A stretch of 42,642 bases of DNA from Alkalibacterium gilvum (GCF_900109085.1 NZ_FNYW01000013.1:1-42642); one strand, 5' to 3'; shown: positions 24,005-32,037, counted from the stretch's first letter. The notes: generated by a model from the letters alone, not told the origin. Made by a program: numbers and translations.

Positions 24005-25435
24005 ATGGCTTATAAAACAATTAATCCTTATAACAACGAACTAGTAAAAGAATACGACGACACCACCGATCAAGAATTACAAGATACTTTAGAAAGAGCA
24101 CATGACTTGTACAAAACATTTAAAACACAAGATATCAAAGAAAGAAGTAAAATGCTGCACAGAGTTGCTGATAAAATACGTGAGCGCTCAGATGAGTTAG
24201 CCCGCACATGTACGATTGAAATGGGTAAATTACTCGTGGAAGCAAAAGGCGAAGTTGAACTATGCGCAGTTATCGCAGACTACTTTGCAGACCATGCAGA
24301 AGAGATGTTAAAACCGGAAAAAGTTGAAACAAGCGCAAACGGTAAGGCAGAAATACACCATCAGTCTACCGGCGTTATTATGATGGTAGAACCGTGGAAC
24401 TTCCCTTATTATCAAATGATCCGTGTATTCGCACCAAACTTTATGGTAGGAAACCCAATGATTTTAAAACACGCATCCAATACCCCTTCTTCTGCTCAGT
24501 TGATGGCCGATGTGATTGAAGAAGCCGGTGCACCAAAAGGATCTATTACAAATTTATTCATGAATTACGACCAAGTATCAGAAACGATAGCTGATTCACG
24601 TGTGCAAGGTGTCGCCTTAACTGGTTCTGAACGAGGGGGCGCCACAGTTGCGAAAACAGCTGGTGAGAACTTGAAGCAGAGTACATTGGAACTTGGCGGA
24701 ATGGATCCATTTATCGTTATGGACGATGCAGACATGGATGACGTTGCAGAAATTGCTTGGCGTTCGCGTATTTATAACGCCGGACAAGAATGTACGTCGT
24801 CTAAACGCTTCATTGTTATGGAAGACGTCTATGATGATTTCGTCGAACGTTTGAAGAATAATTTCAGTAAGTTGAAACCAGGCGATCCTCTAAAAGATGA
24901 TACAACACTTGCTCCAATGAACACTAAAAAAGCTAAAGAGGAATTACAGGACCAATTAGATGAAGCAATCAATGCAGGTGCTCAGGTTGTTTATGGAAAT
25001 GAACCGATCGATCTACCTGGACAGTTCTTTATGCCTACGATTTTAACACACGTAGACAAAGATAACCCTGCTCATAAAACTGAAATGTTTGGTCCCGTTG
25101 CGGTGGTCTATAAGGTATCATCAGAGGAAGAAGCTATTGCACTTGCAAATGACAACCCCTATGGTTTAGGCGCCATCGTCTTTACTGGGGATAGCCAGCG
25201 TGGTGCTGAAATAGCTACTAAGATTGAAACAGGTATGGTTTACGTTAATAATTTCCGTTACTCACTACCCGAATTACCCTTTGGCGGAGTTAAACGTTCA
25301 GGTTATGGCCGTGAAATGAGTCGTATCGGATTGATGGCTTTTGTGAATGACAAGCTAATCCTTACAGCTGATAAACCAGATATGGATAATTTAGCTAGTG
25401 GGCTAGTTGCCTCAAAAAATCTTGATAACAAATAA
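24005..25435 (+). CDS. NAD(P)-dependent aldehyde dehydrogenase, succinate-semialdehyde type
   Basis: 476 residues of the aldehyde dehydrogenase superfamily. Seen: PWNFPYYQ with Asn132, SALTGSE-like VALTGSER near 207, ELGGMDPFIV with Glu229 as general base, and the nucleophile Cys263 in NAGQECTSSKR. Length and the PWNFPYYQ segment fit the succinate-semialdehyde dehydrogenase (YneI/GabD) group; the substrate is not certain. The start is ATG at 24005 with AGGAGG ten bases before it; an upstream frame from 23972 overlaps that site. It ends at its own terminator (25453-25483). Confidence 0.9.
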   Translation: MAYKTINPYNNELVKEYDDTTDQELQDTLERAHDLYKTFKTQDIKERSKMLHRVADKIRERSDELARTCTIEMGKLLVEAKGEVELCAVIADYFADHAEEMLKPEKVETSANGKAEIHHQSTGVIMMVEPWNFPYYQMIRVFAPNFMVGNPMILKHASNTPSSAQLMADVIEEAGAPKGSITNLFMNYDQVSETIADSRVQGVALTGSERGGATVAKTAGENLKQSTLELGGMDPFIVMDDADMDDVAEIAWRSRIYNAGQECTSSKRFIVMEDVYDDFVERLKNNFSKLKPGDPLKDDTTLAPMNTKKAKEELQDQLDEAINAGAQVVYGNEPIDLPGQFFMPTILTHVDKDNPAHKTEMFGPVAVVYKVSSEEEAIALANDNPYGLGAIVFTGDSQRGAEIATKIETGMVYVNNFRYSLPELPFGGVKRSGYGREMSRIGLMAFVNDKLILTADKPDMDNLASGLVASKNLDNK

Positions 25436-25452
25436 TTAAAATTGATACAGAT

Positions 25453-25495
25453 GAGCTTTCCACTTTGAAAAGCTGGAAAGCTCTTTCTTTTCTAT
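25453..25495 (+). terminator. Terminator of the aldehyde dehydrogenase gene
   Basis: Perfect 10-bp stem GAGCTTTCCA (25453-25462) with TGGAAAGCTC (25474-25483), followed by TTTCTTTTC. Confidence 0.9.
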
Positions 25496-25522
25496 TTTTT
25501 AATTAAAAAATGAAAAACATTC

Positions 25523-26179
25523 GTGGAGGTTATTAGAATCAATACAATAAATACGGATATTATTAAAGCCTATAAAAAATTGGATTCATGTACGCTATCA
25601 GATGCATTTGATAAACTTGAGATAAATCAGGGTGGCTATATCCTTCCGAAGCAAAGGGTTAAAAATACAACAATCTGCGGACAAGCCTTTACTGTAAGAT
25701 ATTTACCAAAGCAGGAAAACGAAAGTAATTTCGGAACGTTCCTAGATGATATTCCAGAAGACAGAGTCGCTGTAGTCGATAACGATGGTCGTGTCGACGG
25801 TAGCGTCTGGGGCGATACCATGGCCCTTTTTGCTCAGAAAAAAGGTGTTGCTGGTGCTGTACTGAATGGTGTGTACCGTGACGTGGGGCCTATCGACAAA
25901 CTGGGTTTCCCTGTATTTGCAAAGGGCGCTTGCAGCCGAAGTGGCAAAAATTTAGTTTCGGTGGATGCGACCAACGTCCCTATCCAAATAGATGGGGTGC
26001 GCATTGATCCGGATGATCTCGTCTTTGGAGATGAATCAGGTGTAATGGTTATTCCTTATGACCATATAGAGTCAGTTTTGAATGAAGCCAAAAGATTAAA
26101 AACTACAGATGATTCATTTATAAATAATTTGGAGTCTGGCATGTCCTATCAGGATGCAAAACAAAATAAAAACCATTAG
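25523..26179 (+). CDS. RraA family protein (aldolase/demethylmenaquinone-type fold)
   Basis: About 218 residues. The RraA-like fold shows LDSCTLSDAFDKL near the start, GQAFTVRY, VDGSVWGDTMALFAQKKGVAGAVLNGVYRD (about 91-120; Gly-Asp metal/substrate segment) and FAKGACSRSG. Members include 4-hydroxy-4-methyl-2-oxoglutarate aldolases and oxaloacetate decarboxylases; RNase regulation is known only from enteric RraA. The start is unclear: the GTG at 25523 lies inside the GTGGAGG ribosome site, and the codon at the right distance (25538) is ATC. It precedes the amidase by 11 bases, so the two form an operon. Confidence 0.82.
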   Translation: MEVIRINTINTDIIKAYKKLDSCTLSDAFDKLEINQGGYILPKQRVKNTTICGQAFTVRYLPKQENESNFGTFLDDIPEDRVAVVDNDGRVDGSVWGDTMALFAQKKGVAGAVLNGVYRDVGPIDKLGFPVFAKGACSRSGKNLVSVDATNVPIQIDGVRIDPDDLVFGDESGVMVIPYDHIESVLNEAKRLKTTDDSFINNLESGMSYQDAKQNKNH

Positions 26180-26190
26180 GAGACGAGTGC

Positions 26191-27417
26191 ATGTCTAAAT
26201 ACGCAATGAAAAATTTAGAAAAACTATCTGTTTCAACTGTAGCGCCATATGATCCTTTACAGGCATTTGTCAGAGACAATCATATAGCGATGAAAGGCTT
26301 AAAGAGCGGTCAGCTTTCGGATTACGTCTTTGCTGCGAAAGATGTGTTCAAAGTGAAAGGAAGCACTTGGGGAAATGGCCATCCTGATTGGTTACGTTTT
26401 AGTGAACCGGATGAATTCACAGCCAGCGCGATCACTAAATTACTGGATCAAGGCTCTGACCTTGTGGGAAAGACGATTTGTGATGAGCTGTGTTATTCCA
26501 TCAGTGGCGAAAACTGGCATTATGGTAGTCCACTGAATCCCAATGATACACGCCGTTTGACTGGTGGGTCTTCTAGTGGCTCGTGTGCTGCGACTGCAGG
26601 CGGTCTGGTAGATTTTGCCATAGGAAGTGATTGTCTGGGTTCTGTTCGGGTTCCGGCGTCTTACAACGGTATTATCGGATTGAGACCCAGTTATGAGCGC
26701 ATCAAAAATGATGGTGAAGCACCTTATTGTGAAAGCATGGATGTTCTTGGTTTCGTTGCTTCAGAAAAAAAGGTCTTTCAAGATGTTGCTAGTGTTTTAC
26801 TGGATAAAGATCCTGAAGAAACTAAATTCAAAAAATTGTATATTGTGGATGATGCTTTTGCTGCTGTCGATAAAGAGGTCAAAGAGCCCTTTGATGGTAT
26901 CATCGACGAAATGAGTGACAAATTAGGCAATGTTGAACACATCACCTTAGCTGATGAAGGTTTGGACTACTGGGTCAAAGAAGTCTTCCAAATCGTTCAA
27001 GGCTATGAGATCTGGGAAAGTTACGGTGGTTTTATCAATAAATATCGTCCACGCTTATCTCCCGGACCAAAGGATCGTTTAGAAAAAGCAGCGACGATTT
27101 CCAGAGAAAGATATTTAAAAGCGAAGAAAAAGAAAGAAGAATTTCGTAAACGCGTTGAGAGCCTTCTTTCAGATGGAGCGATAATGATCACACCTACTGC
27201 TTCATCCATTGCACCACTAAAGTCTGCTTCTCTGGAAGAAATCGACCGTTTAAGAACCCAGTCATCCAACCTGCTCTGTATTTCACCATTAGCAGAGATT
27301 CCTCAGCTGACACTCCCCTTACTCGAACAAGAAGAGATTCCTCTAGGGGTCACTTTGATGAGTGCAAAAAATACTGATCGTGCCCTGATTGATTTCGGCT
27401 TACAATTTATGGAATAG
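26191..27417 (+). CDS. Amidase signature family protein
   Basis: 408 residues, somewhat shorter than GatA. The Ser-cisSer-Lys triad can be placed: Lys50 (AAKDVFKVKG), the Ser cluster 127-129 (GGSSSGS) and the nucleophile Ser151 (GSDCLGSVR). It hydrolyses an amide bond in a small molecule; the substrate is unknown. It is not GatA, as no gatC or gatB neighbour is present. ATG at 26191 follows AGGAG. It shares an operon with the RraA-family gene, so the two probably act in one degradation path, which is an inference. Confidence 0.9.
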   Translation: MSKYAMKNLEKLSVSTVAPYDPLQAFVRDNHIAMKGLKSGQLSDYVFAAKDVFKVKGSTWGNGHPDWLRFSEPDEFTASAITKLLDQGSDLVGKTICDELCYSISGENWHYGSPLNPNDTRRLTGGSSSGSCAATAGGLVDFAIGSDCLGSVRVPASYNGIIGLRPSYERIKNDGEAPYCESMDVLGFVASEKKVFQDVASVLLDKDPEETKFKKLYIVDDAFAAVDKEVKEPFDGIIDEMSDKLGNVEHITLADEGLDYWVKEVFQIVQGYEIWESYGGFINKYRPRLSPGPKDRLEKAATISRERYLKAKKKKEEFRKRVESLLSDGAIMITPTASSIAPLKSASLEEIDRLRTQSSNLLCISPLAEIPQLTLPLLEQEEIPLGVTLMSAKNTDRALIDFGLQFME

Positions 27418-27441
27418 AGAATGAAATGTTGAATAGATAAC

Positions 27442-27483
27442 AAAAGAGAGAGGGGGGAATTTTTTCCACCCTCTCTCTTTTTT
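27442..27483. terminator. Bidirectional terminator between amidase and DUF305 genes
   Basis: Stem AAAAGAGAGAGGG (27442-27454) with CCCTCTCTCTTTT (27469-27481); U-runs on both strands, between two converging genes. Confidence 0.92.
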
Positions 27484-27497
27484 ATAATCTATTCAAT

Positions 27498-27944
27498 CTA
27501 GTCTAATTCTTCTATAAGTTTCTTCATTTCAGCAATCTCTTTTTCCTGTGCTTTTATAATATCATCAGCCAATTTTCTCACTCTTGGATCTTCTATTTCT
27601 GCTCTTTTACTTGTTAGAATAGCGATGGAGTGGTGAGGGATCATTCCTTCCATATAATCGACCTGGTCAATCGTCGTCTGATTTCTCATTAAAAAGAATG
27701 ACACGCCAAACGTTAGGACACTAACGATAATAATGCCGGCGTTGATTTTTTTATTCTTAAGCATATGAAGCATAAACATTAACATAATCACAGCCATGAC
27801 ACTCGTAGACAATATCGTCATGTAAAGACGCATTTCACTGAAAAATATGTGATCCCATGCGTATGTGTTAAGGTACATAACCCCGTACATGAATATGCCC
27901 GCCACAATAAGCATACCTAAAAATTTAAAATAATTTTTCTTCAT
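27498..27944 (-). CDS. DUF305 membrane protein
   Basis: 148 residues with three N-terminal membrane helices (about 8-25, 40-60 and 68-86) and a DUF305 tail. The DUF305 mark DYMEGMIPHHSIAIL (97-111, with His104-His105) is typically found beside copper-handling genes and may bind metal. ATG at 27944 follows AAAGGAG. It sits at the end of a four-gene group (27498-29416) in the same direction. Confidence 0.88.
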   Translation of the reverse strand: MKKNYFKFLGMLIVAGIFMYGVMYLNTYAWDHIFFSEMRLYMTILSTSVMAVIMLMFMLHMLKNKKINAGIIIVSVLTFGVSFFLMRNQTTIDQVDYMEGMIPHHSIAILTSKRAEIEDPRVRKLADDIIKAQEKEIAEMKKLIEELD

Positions 27945-28028
27945 TTCCCTACTCCTTTCAAGAGTAACTTTCTTTGTTAACTTAGTATCATTTTTTCATT
28001 ATTCAAATAATAAACATCGATGATATCC

Positions 28029-28664
28029 TTATTTTTCATTATCAATTTCTATTATTTTTACGATATCATACCACATATTTTTATAGCGAATACTCTCTTT
28101 ATTGAACCCTGCTTTTTCCAAGTTCTCAAGGGTTCTCCGATTAATATTCGCTCCCCATATATGCACGGGAATGAAATTGACCATATCCATAAACTTACCA
28201 ACTGCGGGCTTATCGCTTCGCATGTGTTCCAACATAATTACTTTCCCGCCATTTTTACACACTCTGCGTATTTCTTTCAACCCTTTTACAGGTTCAGGTA
28301 CTGAACAGAAGACACAGGAAGTAACAACGGTGTCGAATGCGTTGTCTTCAAAAGACATATTTTCTGCATTCATCTCCATCAATGTGATGTTTTCTTTATG
28401 TTCGCTTCTATACTTAGCCTTTGAAAGCATCTTTTCACTAAAGTCAATTCCAGTAACTTCTTTATCAGATGAATAATATTGAAGGTTCTTGCCTGTTCCT
28501 ACACCGACTTCCAATATCTTTTTTCCCTCGATTTCTTTAAATAATTCTTTTCTCCAATTATCCATCATCATCGCTTCCATTGGTTTTTCTATAAGATCAT
28601 ACACTTTGGATATTCTATTGTATCTGTTCTTTATTTTATTATTGTTTTCACGTTTAGGCAACAT
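28029..28664 (-). CDS. Class I SAM-dependent methyltransferase
   Basis: 211 residues. Motif I ILEVGVGTGKNL (about 50-61), the acidic loop ITLMEMNAENMSFED and the post-motif FDTVVTSCVFCSVP fit UbiE/COQ5-type methyltransferases. Substrate unknown; genes of this type recur beside DUF302 and DUF305 proteins in metal-linked clusters. ATG at 28664 is chosen because GGGAG lies just upstream; the longer frame from 28709 has no ribosome site and starts just after the terminator at 28719-28752. Confidence 0.88.
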   Translation of the reverse strand: MLPKRENNNKIKNRYNRISKVYDLIEKPMEAMMMDNWRKELFKEIEGKKILEVGVGTGKNLQYYSSDKEVTGIDFSEKMLSKAKYRSEHKENITLMEMNAENMSFEDNAFDTVVTSCVFCSVPEPVKGLKEIRRVCKNGGKVIMLEHMRSDKPAVGKFMDMVNFIPVHIWGANINRRTLENLEKAGFNKESIRYKNMWYDIVKIIEIDNEK

Positions 28665-28718
28665 TTCACTCCCTTTGTCACACTTTCCACTAACTAAATA
28701 GTTCTTCATTTTATTAAT

Positions 28719-28752
28719 TAAAAGACCATCTTATTTTTAAGATGGTCTTTTA
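28719..28752 (-). terminator. Terminator after the DUF302 gene
   Basis: Perfect 15-bp stem TAAAAGACCATCTTA (28719-28733) with its complement (28738-28752). It divides the metal-linked group into two transcripts or lowers read-through into the methyltransferase. Confidence 0.88.
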
Positions 28753-28758
28753 TACGAT

Positions 28759-29145
28759 TTAAAGAACCGCTTCTATTGATTTTTTTAGTGTCTCTTCAAC
28801 TTCTTTAGCCATAGTATTTAAATCAGATTCGCCGAATAAACTAATCAAGGCTTCTGGACGAGTCATACCTACATATGTCTGGTCATTTTCTTCTCTGACC
28901 ACCATTTTACATGGCAGGACATAGCCTACATGGATATTTTTCTCCAGTACTTGTTTTGCTTTTTTAGGATTACATACTTCTAGTACAACGTAATTATCTT
29001 CAAAGTCTAATCCTTTTTCATTGAGCTTATCTTTGAAGTTAACCTGCCACAATACGCCGAAATCATTTTCTTTTAATTTCTCAGTTAACGAATTAATGGC
29101 CTCATCCAAATTCTTGTTTGTCTTTTTTTCGTATACGATATTCAT
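28759..29145 (-). CDS. DUF302 domain protein
   Basis: 128 residues, one DUF302 domain. The family marks VLWQVNFKDKLNEKG, YVVLEVCNPKKAKQVLE and VGYVLPCKMVVREE are present, with Cys in both of the last two. Function is unknown; the family is common next to copper and sulfur genes. ATG at 29145 follows AAGGAGGAG. It follows the SHOCT gene by 28 bases. Confidence 0.88.
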   Translation of the reverse strand: MNIVYEKKTNKNLDEAINSLTEKLKENDFGVLWQVNFKDKLNEKGLDFEDNYVVLEVCNPKKAKQVLEKNIHVGYVLPCKMVVREENDQTYVGMTRPEALISLFGESDLNTMAKEVEETLKKSIEAVL

Positions 29146-29173
29146 TATTTTCTCCTCCTTGAGTTAATTCTGA

Positions 29174-29416
29174 TTATTCATTTAATTTATCTAATTTATA
29201 ATAGTACTCTTCCTCTAATATTTCTCCTCTAGCATATCTTTCTTTTAAAATATCAACAGCATCATAATTTGAATGATTCATTAGCATTCTTGCGATAAAA
29301 ATGACTGCACCAATGATAATCAAAAATTTTAATCCATCATATAGCATAAACCACCAACTATTTTCGTAACCAAAATTCATCATATTATTGAATCCATTCC
29401 CCCAATCACCGTGCAT
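29174..29416 (-). CDS. Small SHOCT-domain membrane protein
   Basis: 80 residues: a Trp/Asn-rich N-terminus, one membrane helix (about 29-46) and a C-terminal SHOCT motif (DILKERYARGEILEEEYYYK), a short oligomerisation element. ATG at 29416 follows GAGGAG. First gene of the group that runs to 27498; a CopY-type box lies about 290 bases upstream. Confidence 0.85.
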   Translation of the reverse strand: MHGDWGNGFNNMMNFGYENSWWFMLYDGLKFLIIIGAVIFIARMLMNHSNYDAVDILKERYARGEILEEEYYYKLDKLNE

Positions 29417-29873
29417 TTAATCACTCCTCGATGATTTAATGTTTCCTTTTATTTTATATATTCTTCCTCATCTACTTAATCCTTAACATGGTAGTAAGTT
29501 AAAATGTTCAGTATGTTATTCATTTTTCTACAAGTCTCTGCCTAATTTTGGCCGTCTTTCGGATATTTATACATGTCAAATCCATCAACAACCATTCATA
29601 TACGTCCCAATCACTTTCCTTTTGTTGCTACGCTGTTCTCTTTAACTCTACTAGTATGGGTAGGTAAGTTATAAATTACTATAAAGAATATAAATAATTT
29701 TTATCGTTTACACTTGTAAACGAATCCTATCATCTGTCAATATTCGAGTTTATTCTATTAATACACATCCATTTTAACCCCATTGTGAGAAACATTTCAA
29801 AAATTAGCTATTTCGACGATCCTTCTTTAATAGCAATTTGAAAGTACAAAAGGATTGGACTTTTGTTTAAGTT
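29417..29873. other. Intergenic region upstream of the metal-linked group
   Basis: About 455 bases without a convincing gene; short frames lack ribosome sites. It contains the CopY-type palindrome at 29705-29722. The leader of the SHOCT gene would be long if transcription starts there. Confidence 0.55.
29705..29722. promoter_or_regulatory. CopY/cop-box-like operator
   Basis: Perfect palindrome CGTTTACACTTGTAAACG; its centre TACACTTGTA matches the CopY/CopR operator TACANNTGTA of lactic acid bacteria and enterococci. It would link the downstream SHOCT-DUF302 group to copper. Confidence 0.65.
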
Positions 29874-30150
29874 TGTTCGTATTCTGCTATCTTCGGTCAT
29901 TCCCACTTTTTATTTGATCTCAACATGTCGAATATCGCTATCTTCGGACACTTCCTTGTAATTCAAGTTGTGAAACTGTCGAACTTCTCTATCTTCGACG
30001 CTTTTAAGCCATTTATCTTTATCCTTTGTCCGAACTCTGCTCATCTTCGGACAGTCCCGCTTTTTATTTGATTTCAACATGTCGAACATTGTTAACTTCG
30101 GTCATTCCATTCATCAATTCATTTTAAACTGTCCGAAGTTTCTCTACGCA
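29874..30150. repeat. Hairpin-rich tandem repeat (two copies of about 154 bp)
   Basis: Six short units of the form TGTC(C)GAA..CTATCTTCGGACA, starting near 29874, 29926, 29977, 30027, 30080 and 30130. Several can fold back on themselves (GTCCGAA with TTCGGAC). The first three and the last three units, with their spacers (for example CTTTTTATTTGAT at both 29906 and 30060), form two diverged tandem copies offset by about 154 bp. Confidence 0.85.
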
Positions 30151-30151
30151 C

Positions 30152-30182
30152 AAAAAAAACACCTTCCAATATAGGAAAGTGT
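30152..30182 (-). terminator. Terminator of the 44-residue protein gene
   Basis: Minus strand: ACACTTTCC, loop, GGAAGGTGT, then a run of eight T. One mismatch in the stem. Confidence 0.85.
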
Positions 30183-30203
30183 CTTGAATTACTGTATAAA
30201 TGC

Positions 30204-30338
30204 TTACTTGTTGAAGATGATTGGAGCTTTTCGCATGAATTTTCGATCGTTTTTTGGTGTATCACTTTGGATATCTCTTCCGCCACCACTTTGTCGTTTC
30301 TTTTTGATGACTTCTAACATTTTTTCTTTTGCATTCAT
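30204..30338 (-). CDS. Small basic protein, 44 residues
   Basis: Short gene downstream of rpsI. The protein starts MNAKEKMLEVIKKKRQSGGG and ends RKFMRKAPIIFNK; it is rich in Lys and Arg, with a helical first half. ATG at 30338 is preceded by AAAGGTGG at a good distance, and a strong terminator follows the stop. Ribosome site, terminator and position make it a real gene. I do not recognise a named family; an RNA- or ribosome-binding role is a guess from its charge. Confidence 0.75.
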   Translation of the reverse strand: MNAKEKMLEVIKKKRQSGGGRDIQSDTPKNDRKFMRKAPIIFNK

Positions 30339-30420
30339 TTTTTCACACCACCTTTTAACTACTGACGCGACATGCTTTACATTCGATGATCAGAAAAATC
30401 ATGTTGACTCATGACCAGAA

Positions 30421-30453
30421 AAAAAAGAACTCCTTCGAAAAGGAGCTCTTTTT
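30421..30453 (-). terminator. Terminator of rplM-rpsI
   Basis: Stem GA.CTCCTT (30427-30435) with AAGGAG.TC (30440-30449), CGAA loop, and a run of eight T on the minus strand. Confidence 0.88.
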
Positions 30454-30473
30454 GATATCCGCAAAATGTAAGC

Positions 30474-30866
30474 TTAACGTTTTGAGAATTGTGGAGATTT
30501 ACGCGCTTTTTTGAATCCTGGTTTCATACGTTCCTTCATACGAGGGTCACGTGTTAGTAAACCAGCAGCTTTAAGTGCGCTGCGGAAATCTGGATCAACT
30601 TGTAGCAATGCACGAGCGATTCCGTGACGAGCAGCACCTGCTTGTCCAGCAAATCCTCCACCATGAACGTTAACTCTAATGTCATAGCTGTCTACTGTAT
30701 CTGTTACAGCAAGAGGTTGTCTTACAATTAAATGCAAGTTGTCAAAGTTTAAATATTCAGTAATATCTTTACCGTTGAATGTGATTTTACCAGAACCTGG
30801 AGTCATGATAACACGAGCAGTCGAGTTCTTACGACGACCAGTTCCGAAATATTGTACTTGAGCCAA
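30474..30866 (-). CDS. rpsI: Ribosomal protein S9
   Basis: 130 residues, the full length of bacterial uS9. Seen: [12 protein letters not shown] at the start, [23 protein letters not shown] in the middle and the conserved basic tail [12 protein letters not shown] that reaches the P-site tRNA. The start is TTG at 30866, since AAGGAGG lies eight bases before it and no ATG is in frame. It follows rplM by 13 bases, the usual bacterial pair. Confidence 0.98.
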   Translation of the reverse strand: MAQVQYFGTGRRKNSTARVIMTPGSGKITFNGKDITEYLNFDNLHLIVRQPLAVTDTVDSYDIRVNVHGGGFAGQAGAARHGIARALLQVDPDFRSALKAAGLLTRDPRMKERMKPGFKKARKSPQFSKR

Positions 30867-30879
30867 TGAATGTCCCTCC

Positions 30880-31323
30880 TTAAATTAAGTTTGTAATGTC
30901 TAGTTTTTCTGGTTGTTGAGCTTGGTTGTTGTGCTCAGCTCCAGCAAATACGTGTAATTTTTTAACTTGTTTGCGTCCTAATACGTTATGAGGAAGCATT
31001 CCTTTAATTGATGTTTCAATCAAACGTTCAGGTTTTTGAGCGCGCATTGTTCCAGCAGATACTTGTTTCAATCCACCTGGGTGTCCTGAGTGACGAGAAT
31101 AAATCTTGTCACTTGCTTTTTTACCTGTTAATTTAACTTTAGATGCGTTTACTACGATCACATGGTCACCCGTGTCAACGTGTGGTGTATACGTAGGTTT
31201 GTTTTTACCGCGTAAAATAGATGCAACGACTGTTGATAGACGTCCTAAAGGAACATCTGCAGCGTCGACGACATACCATTTACGTTCAATATTGCTTTCG
31301 TTAGCCATAAATGTTGTACGCAC
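30880..31323 (-). CDS. rplM: Ribosomal protein L13
   Basis: 147 residues of bacterial uL13: [44 protein letters not shown] and [12 protein letters not shown] are present. The start is GTG at 31323, with GGAGG eight bases upstream; a TTG at 31338 lies inside that ribosome site. First gene of the rplM-rpsI operon, with a strong promoter (31487-31515) and a leader of about 155 bases. Confidence 0.97.
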   Translation of the reverse strand: MRTTFMANESNIERKWYVVDAADVPLGRLSTVVASILRGKNKPTYTPHVDTGDHVIVVNASKVKLTGKKASDKIYSRHSGHPGGLKQVSAGTMRAQKPERLIETSIKGMLPHNVLGRKQVKKLHVFAGAEHNNQAQQPEKLDITNLI

Positions 31324-31480
31324 GATCTTTACCTCCAAATTTTATTTTCAAGTTTGAATTTCATTAATAGTTGCTTTCCCTATCTTTTTTAGTACCGTTA
31401 AAAAAAAGTCTAGCAGAAAGTCTTCGTTGTTTGTTCCAATAACAAGTTTCCGAGGCTCGTAGTGGCGGCAAACAATACCG
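31324..31480 (-). ncRNA. Probable L13 leader (ribosomal protein leader RNA)
   Basis: Transcribed region of about 155 bases between the rplM promoter and GTG start. It holds conserved-looking blocks (GTTTGCCGCCACTACGAGCC and a TTGTT..AACAA hairpin) and a T-run, as expected of the Firmicutes L13 leader by which L13 controls its own operon. The fold was not computed. Confidence 0.55.
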
Positions 31481-31486
31481 TCTAAT

Positions 31487-31515
31487 ATCTTACCGCGAAT
31501 AACTAAATAAGTCAA
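31487..31515 (-). promoter_or_regulatory. rplM promoter
   Basis: Minus strand: TTGACT (31510-31515), 17-base spacer, TAAGAT (31487-31492). Confidence 0.82.
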
Positions 31516-31544
31516 CCGATTCTTGCTATTTTTTTATTTTTTAC

Positions 31545-31583
31545 TATATAAAAAGACCAATGTATACAGGACACTGATCTTTT
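31545..31583 (-). terminator. Probable terminator of the PNPOx-like gene
   Basis: Imperfect stem AAAAGACCAATGT (31551-31563) with ACACTGATCTTTT (31571-31583), T-rich after it on the minus strand. Confidence 0.6.
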
Positions 31584-31596
31584 ATTTTATTATTTA

Positions 31597-32037
31597 CTAA
31601 ACAACATCATCAGCGTTTATTTTAAATGTATAACGATGTCCTTGAGTCATGCTGTGATAAAAGCCTTCTCCCTCATAAAGTTGAAAGACACGTGCGCCCT
31701 GTTGATCTTCTTTATCTGGGTACACATGTTGGACATAAGGATTACCTGCGAGCATCTCTTCCAAGCGTTCGCGTCCGACTTCTCGTACTTTGCCTTCAAT
31801 ACGAATGACTTGTATGAGATATGTTTCTTCTGTTTTAGCTGTAATAGCAACATGTGGGTTCTGCTTGATTTGTTGATAAAAGTCAGTCCCCGGGTCAGTC
31901 ATGAAAAATATGCCTTTTTCATTAGCGACACCTATGTGAATATGACGTGCATGTGGTTTATTTTCTGCATCCACACTTGCGAAGATGCCGACTTTGATAT
32001 CGTCCTTTAAGATTTTCAAAATATCATTTACTTTCAA
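31597..32037 (-). CDS. Pyridoxamine 5'-phosphate oxidase-like flavin protein
   Basis: 146 residues, a split-barrel FMN-binding fold: ILKDDIKVGIFASVDAENKPHARHIHIG and FFMTDPGTDFYQQIKQNPHVAIT are typical of general-stress PNPOx-like proteins. A true pyridoxamine oxidase is unlikely, as the full PdxH motifs are missing. The start is taken as TTG at 32037, because AAGGAG lies about nine bases before it; ATG at 32073 lies at the predicted transcription start (extended -10 TGATACAAT just upstream). Single-gene unit. Confidence 0.82.
   Translation of the reverse strand: MKVNDILKILKDDIKVGIFASVDAENKPHARHIHIGVANEKGIFFMTDPGTDFYQQIKQNPHVAITAKTEETYLIQVIRIEGKVREVGRERLEEMLAGNPYVQHVYPDKEDQQGARVFQLYEGEGFYHSMTQGHRYTFKINADDVV

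Noticed and set aside
29874-30150. Regularly repeated units suggesting a CRISPR array
   Set aside because: Units are diverged, palindromic and unevenly spaced, spacers are themselves repeated, and no cas gene is present.
30184-30414. Plus-strand frame of 76 codons
   Set aside because: It is the antisense of the 44-residue gene, which has a ribosome site and terminator on the minus strand.
31626-32010. Frames of 60-124 codons antisense or out of frame to the PNPOx-like gene
   Set aside because: They have no ribosome sites or family motifs and are shadows of the real gene.
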